From positions 682,001 through 746,000 of the forward strand of contig NZ_CP192600.1 of the NCBI RefSeq assembly GCF_050632395.1: a stretch of DNA of 64,000 nucleotides, written 5' to 3'. The notes beneath the pieces are model-generated. The model was given only the letters and a program-made list of their open reading frames with translations, was not told the DNA's origin and searched no databases. This DNA is from JAUYQR01 sp050632395. GTDB taxonomy: Bacteria; Pseudomonadota; Alphaproteobacteria; Rhodobacterales; Rhodobacteraceae. The position numbers and the translations under genes are program-made. The stretch's first letter is position 1. Each line of letters opens with the position of its first letter. Of the stretch, positions 1-7,982 are shown one piece after another.

Positions 1-175
1 CATAGGTGGAATTTTCAACCGCGAGCATGCCGAGATCGACCTCGCCGCGCGCGACCTTGTCGACGACATCCTCGAATGTGGTCGATGGAACCGCCTCCAT
101 GTCGGGGCGCGATTGCTGGCAGGCCTGGTGCGAATAGGCGCCAAGTTCCCCCTGAAAGGCGATGCGACCGGTCAT
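1..175 (-). CDS. pheA: Prephenate dehydratase, N-terminal part (cut by window edge)
   Basis: The reverse strand from an ATG at 175 reads MTGRIAFQGELGAYSHQA and continues to a V-E-N-S-T-Y stretch at the window edge. The FQGELGAYS opening and the ENS motif, which carries substrate-contacting residues, are hallmarks of prephenate dehydratase, which makes phenylpyruvate for phenylalanine synthesis in the cytoplasm. Only about 58 residues are inside the window, so the C-terminal half of the catalytic domain and any regulatory ACT domain cannot be seen. An AGGAGAG ribosome-binding sequence lies just upstream. The gene diverges from the cytochrome c-y gene, with 114 bp between the two starts. Confidence 0.88.
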   Translation of the reverse strand, partial: MTGRIAFQGELGAYSHQACQQSRPDMEAVPSTTFEDVVDKVARGEVDLGMLAVENSTY

Positions 176-240
176 AACTGCGACTCTCCTGCCCGAAAGC
201 GGTGAATAGGGGCGTTTGGTCGCGCGTCTACACCTTGAAA

Positions 241-261
241 CTACCCGGGGGAAGCGGGTAG
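241..261. other. 7-bp inverted repeat in the pheA/cytochrome c-y intergenic region
   Basis: CTACCCG (241-247) and CGGGTAG (255-261) can pair across a 7-nt loop. The repeat lies 28 bp before the cytochrome start, so it could be a leader hairpin or an operator. No T-tract follows it. Confidence 0.35.
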
Positions 262-289
262 ATACCGCGCGGAACAAGACCCGAGGTAG

Positions 290-820
290 ATGCGCATGTT
301 CGACACGATGACGATGACCAAGGCTGTGGGCGCGGTATGCGGCTCGTTGCTGGTGTTCCTGCTTGCGGGCTGGGCGGCGACATCGCTTTACACCGTTGGC
401 GGACATGGTGAGGGCCACGGCGAAGAGGTCGCGCAGGCCTATGTGATCGAGACCGAGGCGGCAGAGCCTGCAGAAGCGGCCGAGGAAGGCCCAGACTTTG
501 CAACGCTGCTGGCCTCGGCTGATGCGGCGGCGGGCGAAGCGGTGTTCAAGAAGTGCGGGTCGTGCCACAAGCTGGACGGCAGCGACGGCGTCGGGCCGCA
601 CCTGAACGGGGTCGTCGGGCGCAACCATGCGGCGGTTCCGGGCTTTTCCTATTCGGAAGCCAACCTTGCGCTGGCGGCTGAGGTGTGGACGCCGGAAGCG
701 ATCAACTCGTTCATCGAAAACCCCAAGGGCTACATGCCTGGCACGAAGATGTCGTTCGCGGGCCTGCCGAAGGCGGAAGACCGGGCCAACCTGATCGCCT
801 ATCTGGCCACCACCAAGTAA
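290..820 (+). CDS. cycY: Membrane-anchored cytochrome c-y (c552, CycM type)
   Basis: A 176-residue class I c-type cytochrome that stays tethered to the membrane. Residues 10-36 form an uncleaved hydrophobic anchor, residues 37-68 an acidic, Ala/Glu-rich flexible linker, and residues 75-176 the haem domain. The haem-binding motif is C89-G-S-C-H93. The distal ligand is probably Met154, in PGTKMSF. In Rhodobacter and Paracoccus such proteins carry electrons from the bc1 complex to terminal oxidases (and to reaction centres in phototrophs), so it is a natural donor for the cbb3 oxidase encoded 11 kb away. The ATG at 290 has a GAGG sequence just before it; a second in-frame ATG lies two codons on. 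A strong terminator follows. Confidence 0.9.
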   Translation: MRMFDTMTMTKAVGAVCGSLLVFLLAGWAATSLYTVGGHGEGHGEEVAQAYVIETEAAEPAEAAEEGPDFATLLASADAAAGEAVFKKCGSCHKLDGSDGVGPHLNGVVGRNHAAVPGFSYSEANLALAAEVWTPEAINSFIENPKGYMPGTKMSFAGLPKAEDRANLIAYLATTK

Positions 821-845
821 CACAGCGCGACCGCGCGATGATCGA

Positions 846-868
846 GCCGCCCGTTCGGGCGGCTTTTT
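846..868 (+). terminator. Rho-independent terminator of the cytochrome c-y gene
   Basis: GCCGCCCG (846-853) pairs with CGGGCGGC (856-863) and is followed at once by TTTTT (864-868). It lies 26 bp after the stop codon. This is the clearest intrinsic plus-strand terminator in the window. Confidence 0.88.
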
Positions 869-919
869 CATGCGCATCAGGCCGGATCACGCATTTGCGC
901 ACGGTCGATTGCGGCATCT

Positions 920-948
920 TTGCTCGACAACAGACGATTTGGCATAAA
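920..948 (+). promoter_or_regulatory. Putative sigma-70 promoter of the yej operon
   Basis: TTGCTC (920-925) and CATAAA (943-948) are separated by 17 bp, ending 37 bp before the yejA start. Both hexamers are imperfect, but the spacing is ideal and the upstream gene is closed by a terminator, so a promoter is expected here. Confidence 0.4.
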
Positions 949-985
949 TGAATAAGGCAACGAGTCTTGCGGGGGAGTTCGGCGG

Positions 986-2896
986 ATGCGGTCAGCGGTC
1001 AAGGCGAAAGCGGTCAATCGGCGTGGCGCGGTGTGGCAGGGGATCGGCGCGGGTGTGCTGGTGCTGGCGCTGGCCGGAACCACGATGGCGGCGCGGGCCG
1101 AGACGGTGATCAAGTCGCACGGCATATCGACCTTTGGGGATCTGGCACTGCCGGCGGATTTCACGCACCTGCCTTATGTGAACCCCAACGCGCCCAAGGG
1201 CGGCGAGATGAGCCAGTGGTCGCCGGGCAGCTTTGATTCGTTCAATCCCTACGCTATCGCCGGAAACGCGGCGGCACTGTCGTCGATTTTCTACGAATCC
1301 ATCCTGTCCGGCACGCTGGACGATGTGAGCGCGGCTTACTGCCTTTTGTGCGAGACGATGGAGTATCCCGAGGACCGGTCGTGGGTGATCTTCAACCTGC
1401 GCAAGGATGTGAAATTCTCGGACGGTTCGCCGTTCACGGCAGAGGATGTGCTGTTCAGCCACAACCTGTTTCTGGAAAAGGGCATCCCCGAATACCGCAC
1501 CGCGGCGGGCGGCAAGTTCGAGAAGGTCGAGATTCTTGATCCCTACCGGATCAAGTTCACCTTCACCCCCGGCACGCCGTTTCGGGACATGCCGGGGCAG
1601 GCGGGCAGCACGACGATCTTTTCCAAGAAGCACTACGAGGAAAACAAGCGCGATCTGGAGAAGTCGAGCCTTGAGCCGTTCCTTGGCACCGGGCCTTATG
1701 TGCTGGAAAGCTTCAAGCCCGGTCAGCAGGTGATCTACAAGCGGGATGAGGATTACTGGGGCGAAAAGCACCCGCTGAACGTGGGCCAGAACAACTTTGA
1801 CCGGATCAGGATCGAGTATTTCGGCGACGACAATGCCGCGATGGAAGCGTTCAAGGGCGGGGTCTACACGTTCCGCAACGAAAGCTCGGCCAAGCAGTGG
1901 GCGACGGCCTATGACTTTCCGGCGGTGGCGTCGGGCGATGTGATCAAGGCGGAACTGCCGTCGGGGAATATCGCGGGCGGGCAGGCGTTCATCTTCAACC
2001 TGCGGCGCGCGCAGTTTCAGGACCCGCGGGTGCGTGAGGCGATCGGGCTGGTGTTCAACTTTGAATGGTCGAACAAGACGCTGTTCTACGGGCTGTTCAG
2101 CCGGATCAACTCGATCTGGGAAAACTCTGAGATGGCGGCCACGGGCGTGCCGACCCCGGCGGAGTTGGCGATCCTGAAGCCGATGGTGGACGAGGGGCTG
2201 TTGCCGCCGAACATCCTGACCGACGAGGCGGTGATGGCGCCGGTGTCGTCGGAGGAAAATTCGCTGGATAGGCGCAACCTGCGCAAGGCCTCGGCGCTGT
2301 TGGACGAGGCCGGCTGGGTGGCGGGTGATGACGGCATCCGGCGCAACGCCAAGGGCGAGACGCTGCGGATGGAGATGGTTCATTCCCGCACCGACCTGAT
2401 GCCGGTGATGAGCGCCTATGTCGAAAACCTGCGGGCGCTGGGCGTGGATGCGAGCTTTGACATCATCGACGATCCGCAGTTGCAGGAACGGGCGAGCCCG
2501 CCGAACTTTGATTTCGACGCGTTGCCGACGACGGTGGTGAACGGCGGGCTGGAGCCGGGCGGGGTGCTGAAGCAGGCGTGGGCGTCGAATTCGAAGGACA
2601 ACTCCAGCCGCAACCGGATGGGCTATGCCAACCCGGCGGTGGACAAGTTGCTGGATCTGGCCGAAGCGGCGGCGACGCGGCAGGAGCTGACCGATGTGAT
2701 CCGGGCGCTGGACCGGGTGCTGCGGTCGGAGTTCATTCTGGTGCCGCGGTATTACAAGAAGATCAACACGGTGGCCTATTTCGACATGTACGAACACCCA
2801 GCGACGTTGCCGCCTTACGCTCTGGGCGAATTGTCGATCTGGTGGTACAACGCCGAAAAGGCAGAGGCGCTGAAAGCCAAGGGCGTGCTGCAATAA
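986..2896 (+). CDS. yejA: YejA-type extracellular solute-binding protein of a peptide ABC importer
   Basis: A 636-residue family 5 substrate-binding protein. The N terminus has a basic stretch and a hydrophobic core (about residues 16-36) ending in AARAE, a typical signal peptide for the periplasm. The mature start, with SHGISTFGDL and PNAPKGG, is characteristic of the YejA branch rather than OppA or DppA. It should capture peptides or peptide-like compounds and hand them to YejB/YejE; in enterics this system also takes up microcin C. It is the first gene of a five-gene run (yejABEF plus a glycosyltransferase), and yejB starts 19 bp after its stop. The ATG at 986 follows a GGGGGAG sequence. 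Confidence 0.92.
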   Translation: MRSAVKAKAVNRRGAVWQGIGAGVLVLALAGTTMAARAETVIKSHGISTFGDLALPADFTHLPYVNPNAPKGGEMSQWSPGSFDSFNPYAIAGNAAALSSIFYESILSGTLDDVSAAYCLLCETMEYPEDRSWVIFNLRKDVKFSDGSPFTAEDVLFSHNLFLEKGIPEYRTAAGGKFEKVEILDPYRIKFTFTPGTPFRDMPGQAGSTTIFSKKHYEENKRDLEKSSLEPFLGTGPYVLESFKPGQQVIYKRDEDYWGEKHPLNVGQNNFDRIRIEYFGDDNAAMEAFKGGVYTFRNESSAKQWATAYDFPAVASGDVIKAELPSGNIAGGQAFIFNLRRAQFQDPRVREAIGLVFNFEWSNKTLFYGLFSRINSIWENSEMAATGVPTPAELAILKPMVDEGLLPPNILTDEAVMAPVSSEENSLDRRNLRKASALLDEAGWVAGDDGIRRNAKGETLRMEMVHSRTDLMPVMSAYVENLRALGVDASFDIIDDPQLQERASPPNFDFDALPTTVVNGGLEPGGVLKQAWASNSKDNSSRNRMGYANPAVDKLLDLAEAAATRQELTDVIRALDRVLRSEFILVPRYYKKINTVAYFDMYEHPATLPPYALGELSIWWYNAEKAEALKAKGVLQ

Positions 2897-2915
2897 CCTA
2901 GAACGGGCAGGAAAC

Positions 2916-4070
2916 TTGGGCGCCTACATCCTTCGGCGATTGCTTCTGGTGATCCCCACGCTGTTTGGCGTGATGCTGATCAACTTTGCGCTGACACAGT
3001 TCGTTCCGGGCGGACCGATCGAGCAGATACAGGCGCGGCTGGAAGGCAGCGGCGATGCGATCGAGGCATTGACCGGCACCACCGATGCGGGGGTCGAGGA
3101 AGAGGTGACCGGAGGCGAGGGCGGTTACGTCGGCGCGCGGGGGTTGCCACCGGAGTTTCTGGCGCGGCTGGAAGTGCAGTTCGGCTTTGCGCGGTTCGTC
3201 TGCGACGAGGGCTTTACCGGCACGCCATCGCTGGATGCGCCGGAGTGCCGCAAGGAGGCGATCCCGGCGGCGGAGCGGTTCGTCATCATGATGGGCAACT
3301 ACCTGACCTTCGATTTCGGTCAGAGCTATTTCCGGTCAACCTCGGTTGTTGATCTGGTGCTGGAAAAGATGCCGGTGTCGATCACGCTGGGGCTGTGGTC
3401 GACGCTGATCGCCTATCTGATTTCCATTCCGCTGGGCATTCGCAAGGCGGTGCGCGACGGGTCAAGCTTTGACACATGGACCAGCGGCATCATCATCGCG
3501 GCCTATGCGATACCGGGGTTCCTGTTCGCGATTCTGCTGATGGTGGTGTTTGCGGGGGGAAGTTATTTCCAGTGGTTCCCGCTGCGCGGGCTGACCAGCG
3601 ACGGGTGGGAGACTTTTCCGTGGTATCAGAAGATCACCGATTACCTGTGGCACATCGTGCTGCCGGTGACGGCGCAGTTGATTTCGGCCTTTGCGACGCT
3701 GACCTTGCTGACGAAGAACAGTTTTCTGGACGAGATCAAGAAGCAGTATGTGATGACTGCGCGGGCCAAGGGGCTGTCGGAAAGCCGCGTGCTTTACGGC
3801 CATGTGTTCCGCAATGCGATGCTGATCGTGATTGCCGGGTTTCCGGGGCTGTTTCTGGGAGTGTTCTTCGGATCGAGCCTGATCATCGAATTCATCTTCT
3901 CGCTGGATGGGCTGGGGCAGCTTGGCTACCGGTCGGCGGTTGAGCGGGATTATCCGGTGATCTTCGGGACGCTGTTTGCGTTCGGGTTGATCGGGCTGAT
4001 CGTCGGCATCCTGTCGGACCTGATGTATGTGCTGGTTGACCCGCGGATCGATTTCGAGAGGCGCGGGTGA
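2916..4070 (+). CDS. yejB: YejB-type ABC transporter permease
   Basis: A 384-residue inner-membrane permease of the DppB/OppB class. The first membrane helix follows GAYILRRLL. A periplasmic insert with PGGPIEQ and an acidic stretch (about residues 30-100) follows, and about five more helices lie in the C-terminal two thirds. The coupling-loop region reads TARAKGLSESRV, the EAA-type motif that contacts the ATPase. The start codon is TTG at 2916, supported by GGCAGGA seven bases upstream and by the conserved N terminus. It is translationally coupled to yejE, whose ATG overlaps the yejB TGA. Confidence 0.92.
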   Translation: MGAYILRRLLLVIPTLFGVMLINFALTQFVPGGPIEQIQARLEGSGDAIEALTGTTDAGVEEEVTGGEGGYVGARGLPPEFLARLEVQFGFARFVCDEGFTGTPSLDAPECRKEAIPAAERFVIMMGNYLTFDFGQSYFRSTSVVDLVLEKMPVSITLGLWSTLIAYLISIPLGIRKAVRDGSSFDTWTSGIIIAAYAIPGFLFAILLMVVFAGGSYFQWFPLRGLTSDGWETFPWYQKITDYLWHIVLPVTAQLISAFATLTLLTKNSFLDEIKKQYVMTARAKGLSESRVLYGHVFRNAMLIVIAGFPGLFLGVFFGSSLIIEFIFSLDGLGQLGYRSAVERDYPVIFGTLFAFGLIGLIVGILSDLMYVLVDPRIDFERRG

Positions 4071-5179
4071 TGGCGCTTTCCCCTCTTAACCAGCGGCGCT
4101 GGCGGAACTTTACCGCGAACCGGCGGGCCTATTGGTCGCTTTGGATATTTCTGGTGCTTTACGGGCTGTCGCTGTGCGCCGAACTGATCGCCAACGACAA
4201 GCCGATGCTGGTGAAATACAACGACGCCTATTACATGCCGGCGTTCCGGTTCTATTCGGAAAAGACGTTTGGCGGGGATCTGCGGACCGAGGCGAAGTAT
4301 TCCACGGTCGAGGTGCAGTGCCTGATCGTGGCGGCGGGGTCCTTGGATTGCTGGGATGACCCGGAGGGCATACTGGCCGAGGCGACCGAGAAGGGCACCG
4401 TGCTGGGCGAGCCGGTGAAGGCCGGGTGGATGCTGTGGCCGCCGGTGCGGTATTCCTACAACACGATCGTCGACACGGGCGGCGTGGCGCCGGGGCCGCC
4501 GTCGAGGCAGAATTTGCTGGGGACGGATGACACCAGCCGCGATGTTCTGGCGCGGGTGATCTACGGGTTCAGGCTCTCGATCACCTTCGCGCTGCTGGTG
4601 ACGGCGCTGACGTCGATCATCGGGGTCGCGGCGGGGGCGGTGCAGGGGTATTTCGGCGGGCTGACCGACCTGATCTTTCAGCGGGTGATCGAGTTGTGGT
4701 CATCGGTGCCGACGCTTTACGTCATCATCATCGTGACGGCGGTGTGGTCTAAGAGTTTCTGGCTGATGGTGGCGCTGATGGTGTTGTTTGGCTGGACGGG
4801 CCTTGTGGGCGTGGTCAGGGCTGAATTCCTGCGGGCACGGAATTTCGAGTATGTGCGGGCGGCGCGGGCGCTTGGCGTAACGGACGCGCAGATCATGTTC
4901 CGCCATGTGTTGCCGAACGCGATGGTGGCGACCCTGACCTTCCTGCCGTTCATCATCACCGGCACGATCGGGGCGCTGGCGACGCTGGATTACCTTGGCT
5001 TCGGTTTGCCCGCGAGCGCGCCGTCGCTGGGGCAGTTGTCGCGGCAGGCGCAGCAGAATTTGCAGGCGCCTTGGCTGGGCTTCACCGCGTTCTTCACGTT
5101 CGCCATCATGCTGAGCCTTCTGGTGTTCATCTTTGAAGGCGTTCGCGATGCCTTTGACCCGCGAAAGACCTTTCGATGA
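4070..5179 (+). CDS. yejE: YejE-type ABC transporter permease
   Basis: Second permease of the importer, 369 residues from the ATG at 4070, which shares one base with the yejB stop. A GTG at 4067 would add one residue. After an N-terminal helix there is a long periplasmic segment (about residues 40-150) ending in the family sequence LLGTDDTSRDVLARV. A bundle of membrane helices follows, with the cytoplasmic loop RAARALGVTDAQI that docks on YejF. The C terminus EGVRDAFDPRKTFR is typical of DppC/YejE proteins. The stop overlaps the start of yejF by 4 bp (ATGA), indicating one mRNA. Confidence 0.92.
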   Translation: MALSPLNQRRWRNFTANRRAYWSLWIFLVLYGLSLCAELIANDKPMLVKYNDAYYMPAFRFYSEKTFGGDLRTEAKYSTVEVQCLIVAAGSLDCWDDPEGILAEATEKGTVLGEPVKAGWMLWPPVRYSYNTIVDTGGVAPGPPSRQNLLGTDDTSRDVLARVIYGFRLSITFALLVTALTSIIGVAAGAVQGYFGGLTDLIFQRVIELWSSVPTLYVIIIVTAVWSKSFWLMVALMVLFGWTGLVGVVRAEFLRARNFEYVRAARALGVTDAQIMFRHVLPNAMVATLTFLPFIITGTIGALATLDYLGFGLPASAPSLGQLSRQAQQNLQAPWLGFTAFFTFAIMLSLLVFIFEGVRDAFDPRKTFR

Positions 5180-6759
5180 GTGTGTTGGAGGTGAAGGGTC
5201 TGTCGGTCAGTTTCCGGCAGGATGGACGGGTGATCGAGGCGGTGAAGGCGGTGTCGTTCACCGTGGGCAAGGGCGAGACGGTCGCGCTGGTCGGTGAAAG
5301 CGGGTCGGGTAAATCGGTGACGGCTCTGTCCACCGTAGGGCTGTTGCCGGACAGTGCCGAGGTTTCGGGTTCGGTCACCTACAACGGCACCGAGATGGTG
5401 GGGCAAAGCGAGCGCGCCTTGCGGAAGGTGCGCGGCAACGACATCAGCTTTATCTTTCAGGAGCCGATGACGAGCCTGAACCCCTTGCACACCATCGAAA
5501 AGCAGATGGCGGAAAGCCTTGCGCTGCATCAGGGGCTGACCGGCGAGCCGGCGCGTTTGCGGGTGGTGGAATTGCTGAACAAGGTTGGCATCCGCGATGC
5601 GGAAAGCCGGTTGGGGGCCTACCCGCACCAGTTGTCTGGCGGGCAGCGGCAGCGGGTGATGATCGCGATGGCCTTGGCGAACGGGCCGGAGTTGCTGGTG
5701 GCGGATGAGCCGACGACAGCGCTGGATGTGACCATTCAGGCGCAGATTCTGGATCTGCTGGCGGAGTTAAAGCGGTCGGAGGGCCTCAGCCTTTTGTTCA
5801 TCACGCATGACCTTGGCATCGTGCGGCGGATTGCCGACCGGGTGTGTGTGATGCAAGGCGGCGAGATCGTGGAGCAGGGGGTAACGGCGGAGATCTTCGC
5901 CAACCCGCAGCATCCCTACACGCAAAAGCTGCTGGCCGCCGAGCAGAAGGGCGGGCCGGAGCCGGTGCCTGCCGGCGCGGCCGAGGTGGTGCGGACGGAA
6001 AGCTTGCGCGTGTGGTTCCCGATTCAGAAGGGCTTTCTGCGCAAGACGGTGGGGTATGTGAAGGCGGTCAACGACGCCAGTCTGTCGGTGCGCGGCGGCG
6101 AGACCCTGGGCATCGTGGGGGAAAGCGGATCGGGCAAGACGACTCTGGCGCTGGCGATCCTGCGGCTGATCCCGTCGACCGGGCCGGTGGTGTTTCTGGG
6201 GCAGGACCTGCGCGACCGGCAGGGCCGCGCGATGCGGGCCTTGCGGCGCGAGATGCAGGTGGTGTTTCAGGACCCGTTCGGCAGCTTGTCGCCGCGCCTG
6301 ACGGCCGAACAGATCATCGCCGAAGGTCTGGGCGTGCACGGGCTGGAGCCGGGGCGCAACCGGACCGAGATGGTGGCCGAGATCATGCGCGAGGTGGGGT
6401 TGGACCCCGCCGCGATGACGCGCTATCCGCACGAGTTTTCGGGCGGCCAGCGGCAGCGGATCGCGATTGCGCGGGCGATGATCCTGCGCCCGAAGCTGGT
6501 GGTGCTGGACGAGCCGACGAGTGCCCTGGACATGACGGTGCAAGTGCAGATCGTGGTGTTGCTGCGCGAGTTGCAGCGCAAGTGGGGGCTGGCCTACATC
6601 TTTATCAGCCATGATTTGCGGGTGATCCGGGCGATGGCGCACAAGGTGATGGTGATGCAGGCCGGGGATGTAGTGGAAAGTGGCGACTGCGGGGCGGTGT
6701 TTACCGATCCTCAATCCCCTTATACCAAGGCTTTGATGGCGGCGGCATTCGGACCCTGA
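5176..6759 (+). CDS. yejF: YejF-type duplicated ABC ATPase
   Basis: A 527-residue cytoplasmic ATPase with two fused nucleotide-binding domains, which power the YejB/YejE channel. Domain 1 has Walker A GESGSGKS (residues 40-47), signature LSGGQRQR (153-160) and Walker B LLVADEPTTALD. Domain 2 has GESGSGKT (315-322), signature FSGGQRQR and LVVLDEPTSALD. Each carries the C-terminal HPYT/SPYT oligopeptide-ABC motif. All catalytic motifs are intact in both halves. It overlaps yejE by 4 bp, and the next gene starts 2 bp after its stop. Confidence 0.94.
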   Translation: MSVLEVKGLSVSFRQDGRVIEAVKAVSFTVGKGETVALVGESGSGKSVTALSTVGLLPDSAEVSGSVTYNGTEMVGQSERALRKVRGNDISFIFQEPMTSLNPLHTIEKQMAESLALHQGLTGEPARLRVVELLNKVGIRDAESRLGAYPHQLSGGQRQRVMIAMALANGPELLVADEPTTALDVTIQAQILDLLAELKRSEGLSLLFITHDLGIVRRIADRVCVMQGGEIVEQGVTAEIFANPQHPYTQKLLAAEQKGGPEPVPAGAAEVVRTESLRVWFPIQKGFLRKTVGYVKAVNDASLSVRGGETLGIVGESGSGKTTLALAILRLIPSTGPVVFLGQDLRDRQGRAMRALRREMQVVFQDPFGSLSPRLTAEQIIAEGLGVHGLEPGRNRTEMVAEIMREVGLDPAAMTRYPHEFSGGQRQRIAIARAMILRPKLVVLDEPTSALDMTVQVQIVVLLRELQRKWGLAYIFISHDLRVIRAMAHKVMVMQAGDVVESGDCGAVFTDPQSPYTKALMAAAFGP

Positions 6760-6761
6760 CC

Positions 6762-7982
6762 TTGAAGCTTCTTTTCGTGCACCAGAATTTCCCCGGCCAG
6801 TTCCTGCATCTGGCGCCGGAGATGCAGCGGCTGGGCCATGATGTGCGGGCGCTGACCGATGCGGTGAACAAGACCACAAGTGCCGTGCCGCTGTGGCGCT
6901 ATGCCTTCACGGCGGAAAAGGTGGACCCTGCGGCGACGCGGCTGGGGCGGAATTACACCACGATGAGCGACCGGGGCGTGGTGGTGGCGCGGGCGGCGCG
7001 GCGGCTGCGCGCCGAGGGCTATGTGCCGGATGTGATCTTTGGTCATTCCGGCTGGGGCGAGACGCTGTTCCTGAAAGAGGTGTGGCCGGAGGCGAAGCTT
7101 CTGGTCTATGCCGAGTTCTATTATTCCGGTCAGGGTGCGGATGTTGGGTTCGACCCCGAGGCGGGGCCGGTCGGGTTCGATCAGGTGATGATCGCGCAAG
7201 GCAGGGCGACGCATCTGGGGCAGGCGCTGCTGCATGCCGATGCGGGGCTTTCGCCGACCGAATGGCAGGCAAGCCGCCACCCGGCCGCGCTGCGCCGGAT
7301 GATCGAGGTGGCGTTCGATGGGGTGGATTGCGACCGGCTGGCGCCGAATCCTGCGGCGCGGTTCACGTTGCCGAACGGGCGGGTGTTGGCGCCGGGGGAC
7401 GAGGTCTTGACCTTCGTGAACCGCAATCTGGAGCCGTATCGCGGTTTTCGGAGCTTCATGCGGGCCTTGCCGGAGGTGCTGGCGGCGCGGCCCGATGCCG
7501 AGGCGGTGATCGTCGGGGGTGACGAGATCAGCTATGGGTCCAAACCGGTGGACGGCGGCACGTGGCGCGAGAAGATGCTAGCAGAGGTGGGCGGTGCGCT
7601 GGACCTTGGCCGGGTGCATTTCGTGGGGAACGTGGCTTATGACCGCTACGTCGATCTGCTGCACGTGGCCCGTGTTCATGCCTACCTGACCTATCCGTTC
7701 GTACTGAGCTGGTCGATGGTCGAGGCGATGGCGGCGGGGGCGATGGTGGTGGGATCACGCACCGCGCCGGTCGAAGAGGTGATCGAGGATGGCGTGACCG
7801 GGCGGCTGGTTGATTTCTTTGACATTGCCGGGTGGTCGGCTGCGCTGACCGACGCGCTGGCGCGGCCCGAGGCGTATATGGCGATGCGGGCCGCGGCGCG
7901 CGAGGCGGTGCTGGCGCGCTATGACCTGCGGTCTGTCTGCCTGCCGCGTCAGGTGGCTTTGCTGGAGCGGTTGGCGGGTTAG
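6762..7982 (+). CDS. GT4-family glycosyltransferase attached to the yej operon
   Basis: A 406-residue protein resembling GT-B fold family 4 glycosyltransferases. The N terminus (KLLFVHQNFPGQF) is the acceptor-side Rossmann start. The C-terminal domain has FVGNVAYDRYVDLLHVARV followed by SWSMVEAMAAG, the nucleotide-sugar-binding region with the E-x7-E-like motif. The sugar donor and acceptor cannot be read from sequence; surface polysaccharide synthesis is a guess. The start is TTG at 6762, 2 bp after yejF, so it is probably translated from the same mRNA. Its TAG stop overlaps the hemN stop on the other strand by 3 bases (7979-7982 holds both). Confidence 0.8.
   Translation: MKLLFVHQNFPGQFLHLAPEMQRLGHDVRALTDAVNKTTSAVPLWRYAFTAEKVDPAATRLGRNYTTMSDRGVVVARAARRLRAEGYVPDVIFGHSGWGETLFLKEVWPEAKLLVYAEFYYSGQGADVGFDPEAGPVGFDQVMIAQGRATHLGQALLHADAGLSPTEWQASRHPAALRRMIEVAFDGVDCDRLAPNPAARFTLPNGRVLAPGDEVLTFVNRNLEPYRGFRSFMRALPEVLAARPDAEAVIVGGDEISYGSKPVDGGTWREKMLAEVGGALDLGRVHFVGNVAYDRYVDLLHVARVHAYLTYPFVLSWSMVEAMAAGAMVVGSRTAPVEEVIEDGVTGRLVDFFDIAGWSAALTDALARPEAYMAMRAAAREAVLARYDLRSVCLPRQVALLERLAG

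Noticed and set aside
992..2893. 633-residue open frame antisense to yejA, and similar long antisense frames at 11180-13318, 19783-21585 and 42248-44437
   Set aside because: They mirror strong real genes on the other strand, have Arg/His- or Gly-rich low-complexity translations and are expected in GC-rich DNA with third-position bias.
5176..6759. yejF as two genes
   Set aside because: The two ATPase domains are in one continuous frame with no internal stop or restart; duplicated ATPases of this kind are normal for YejF.
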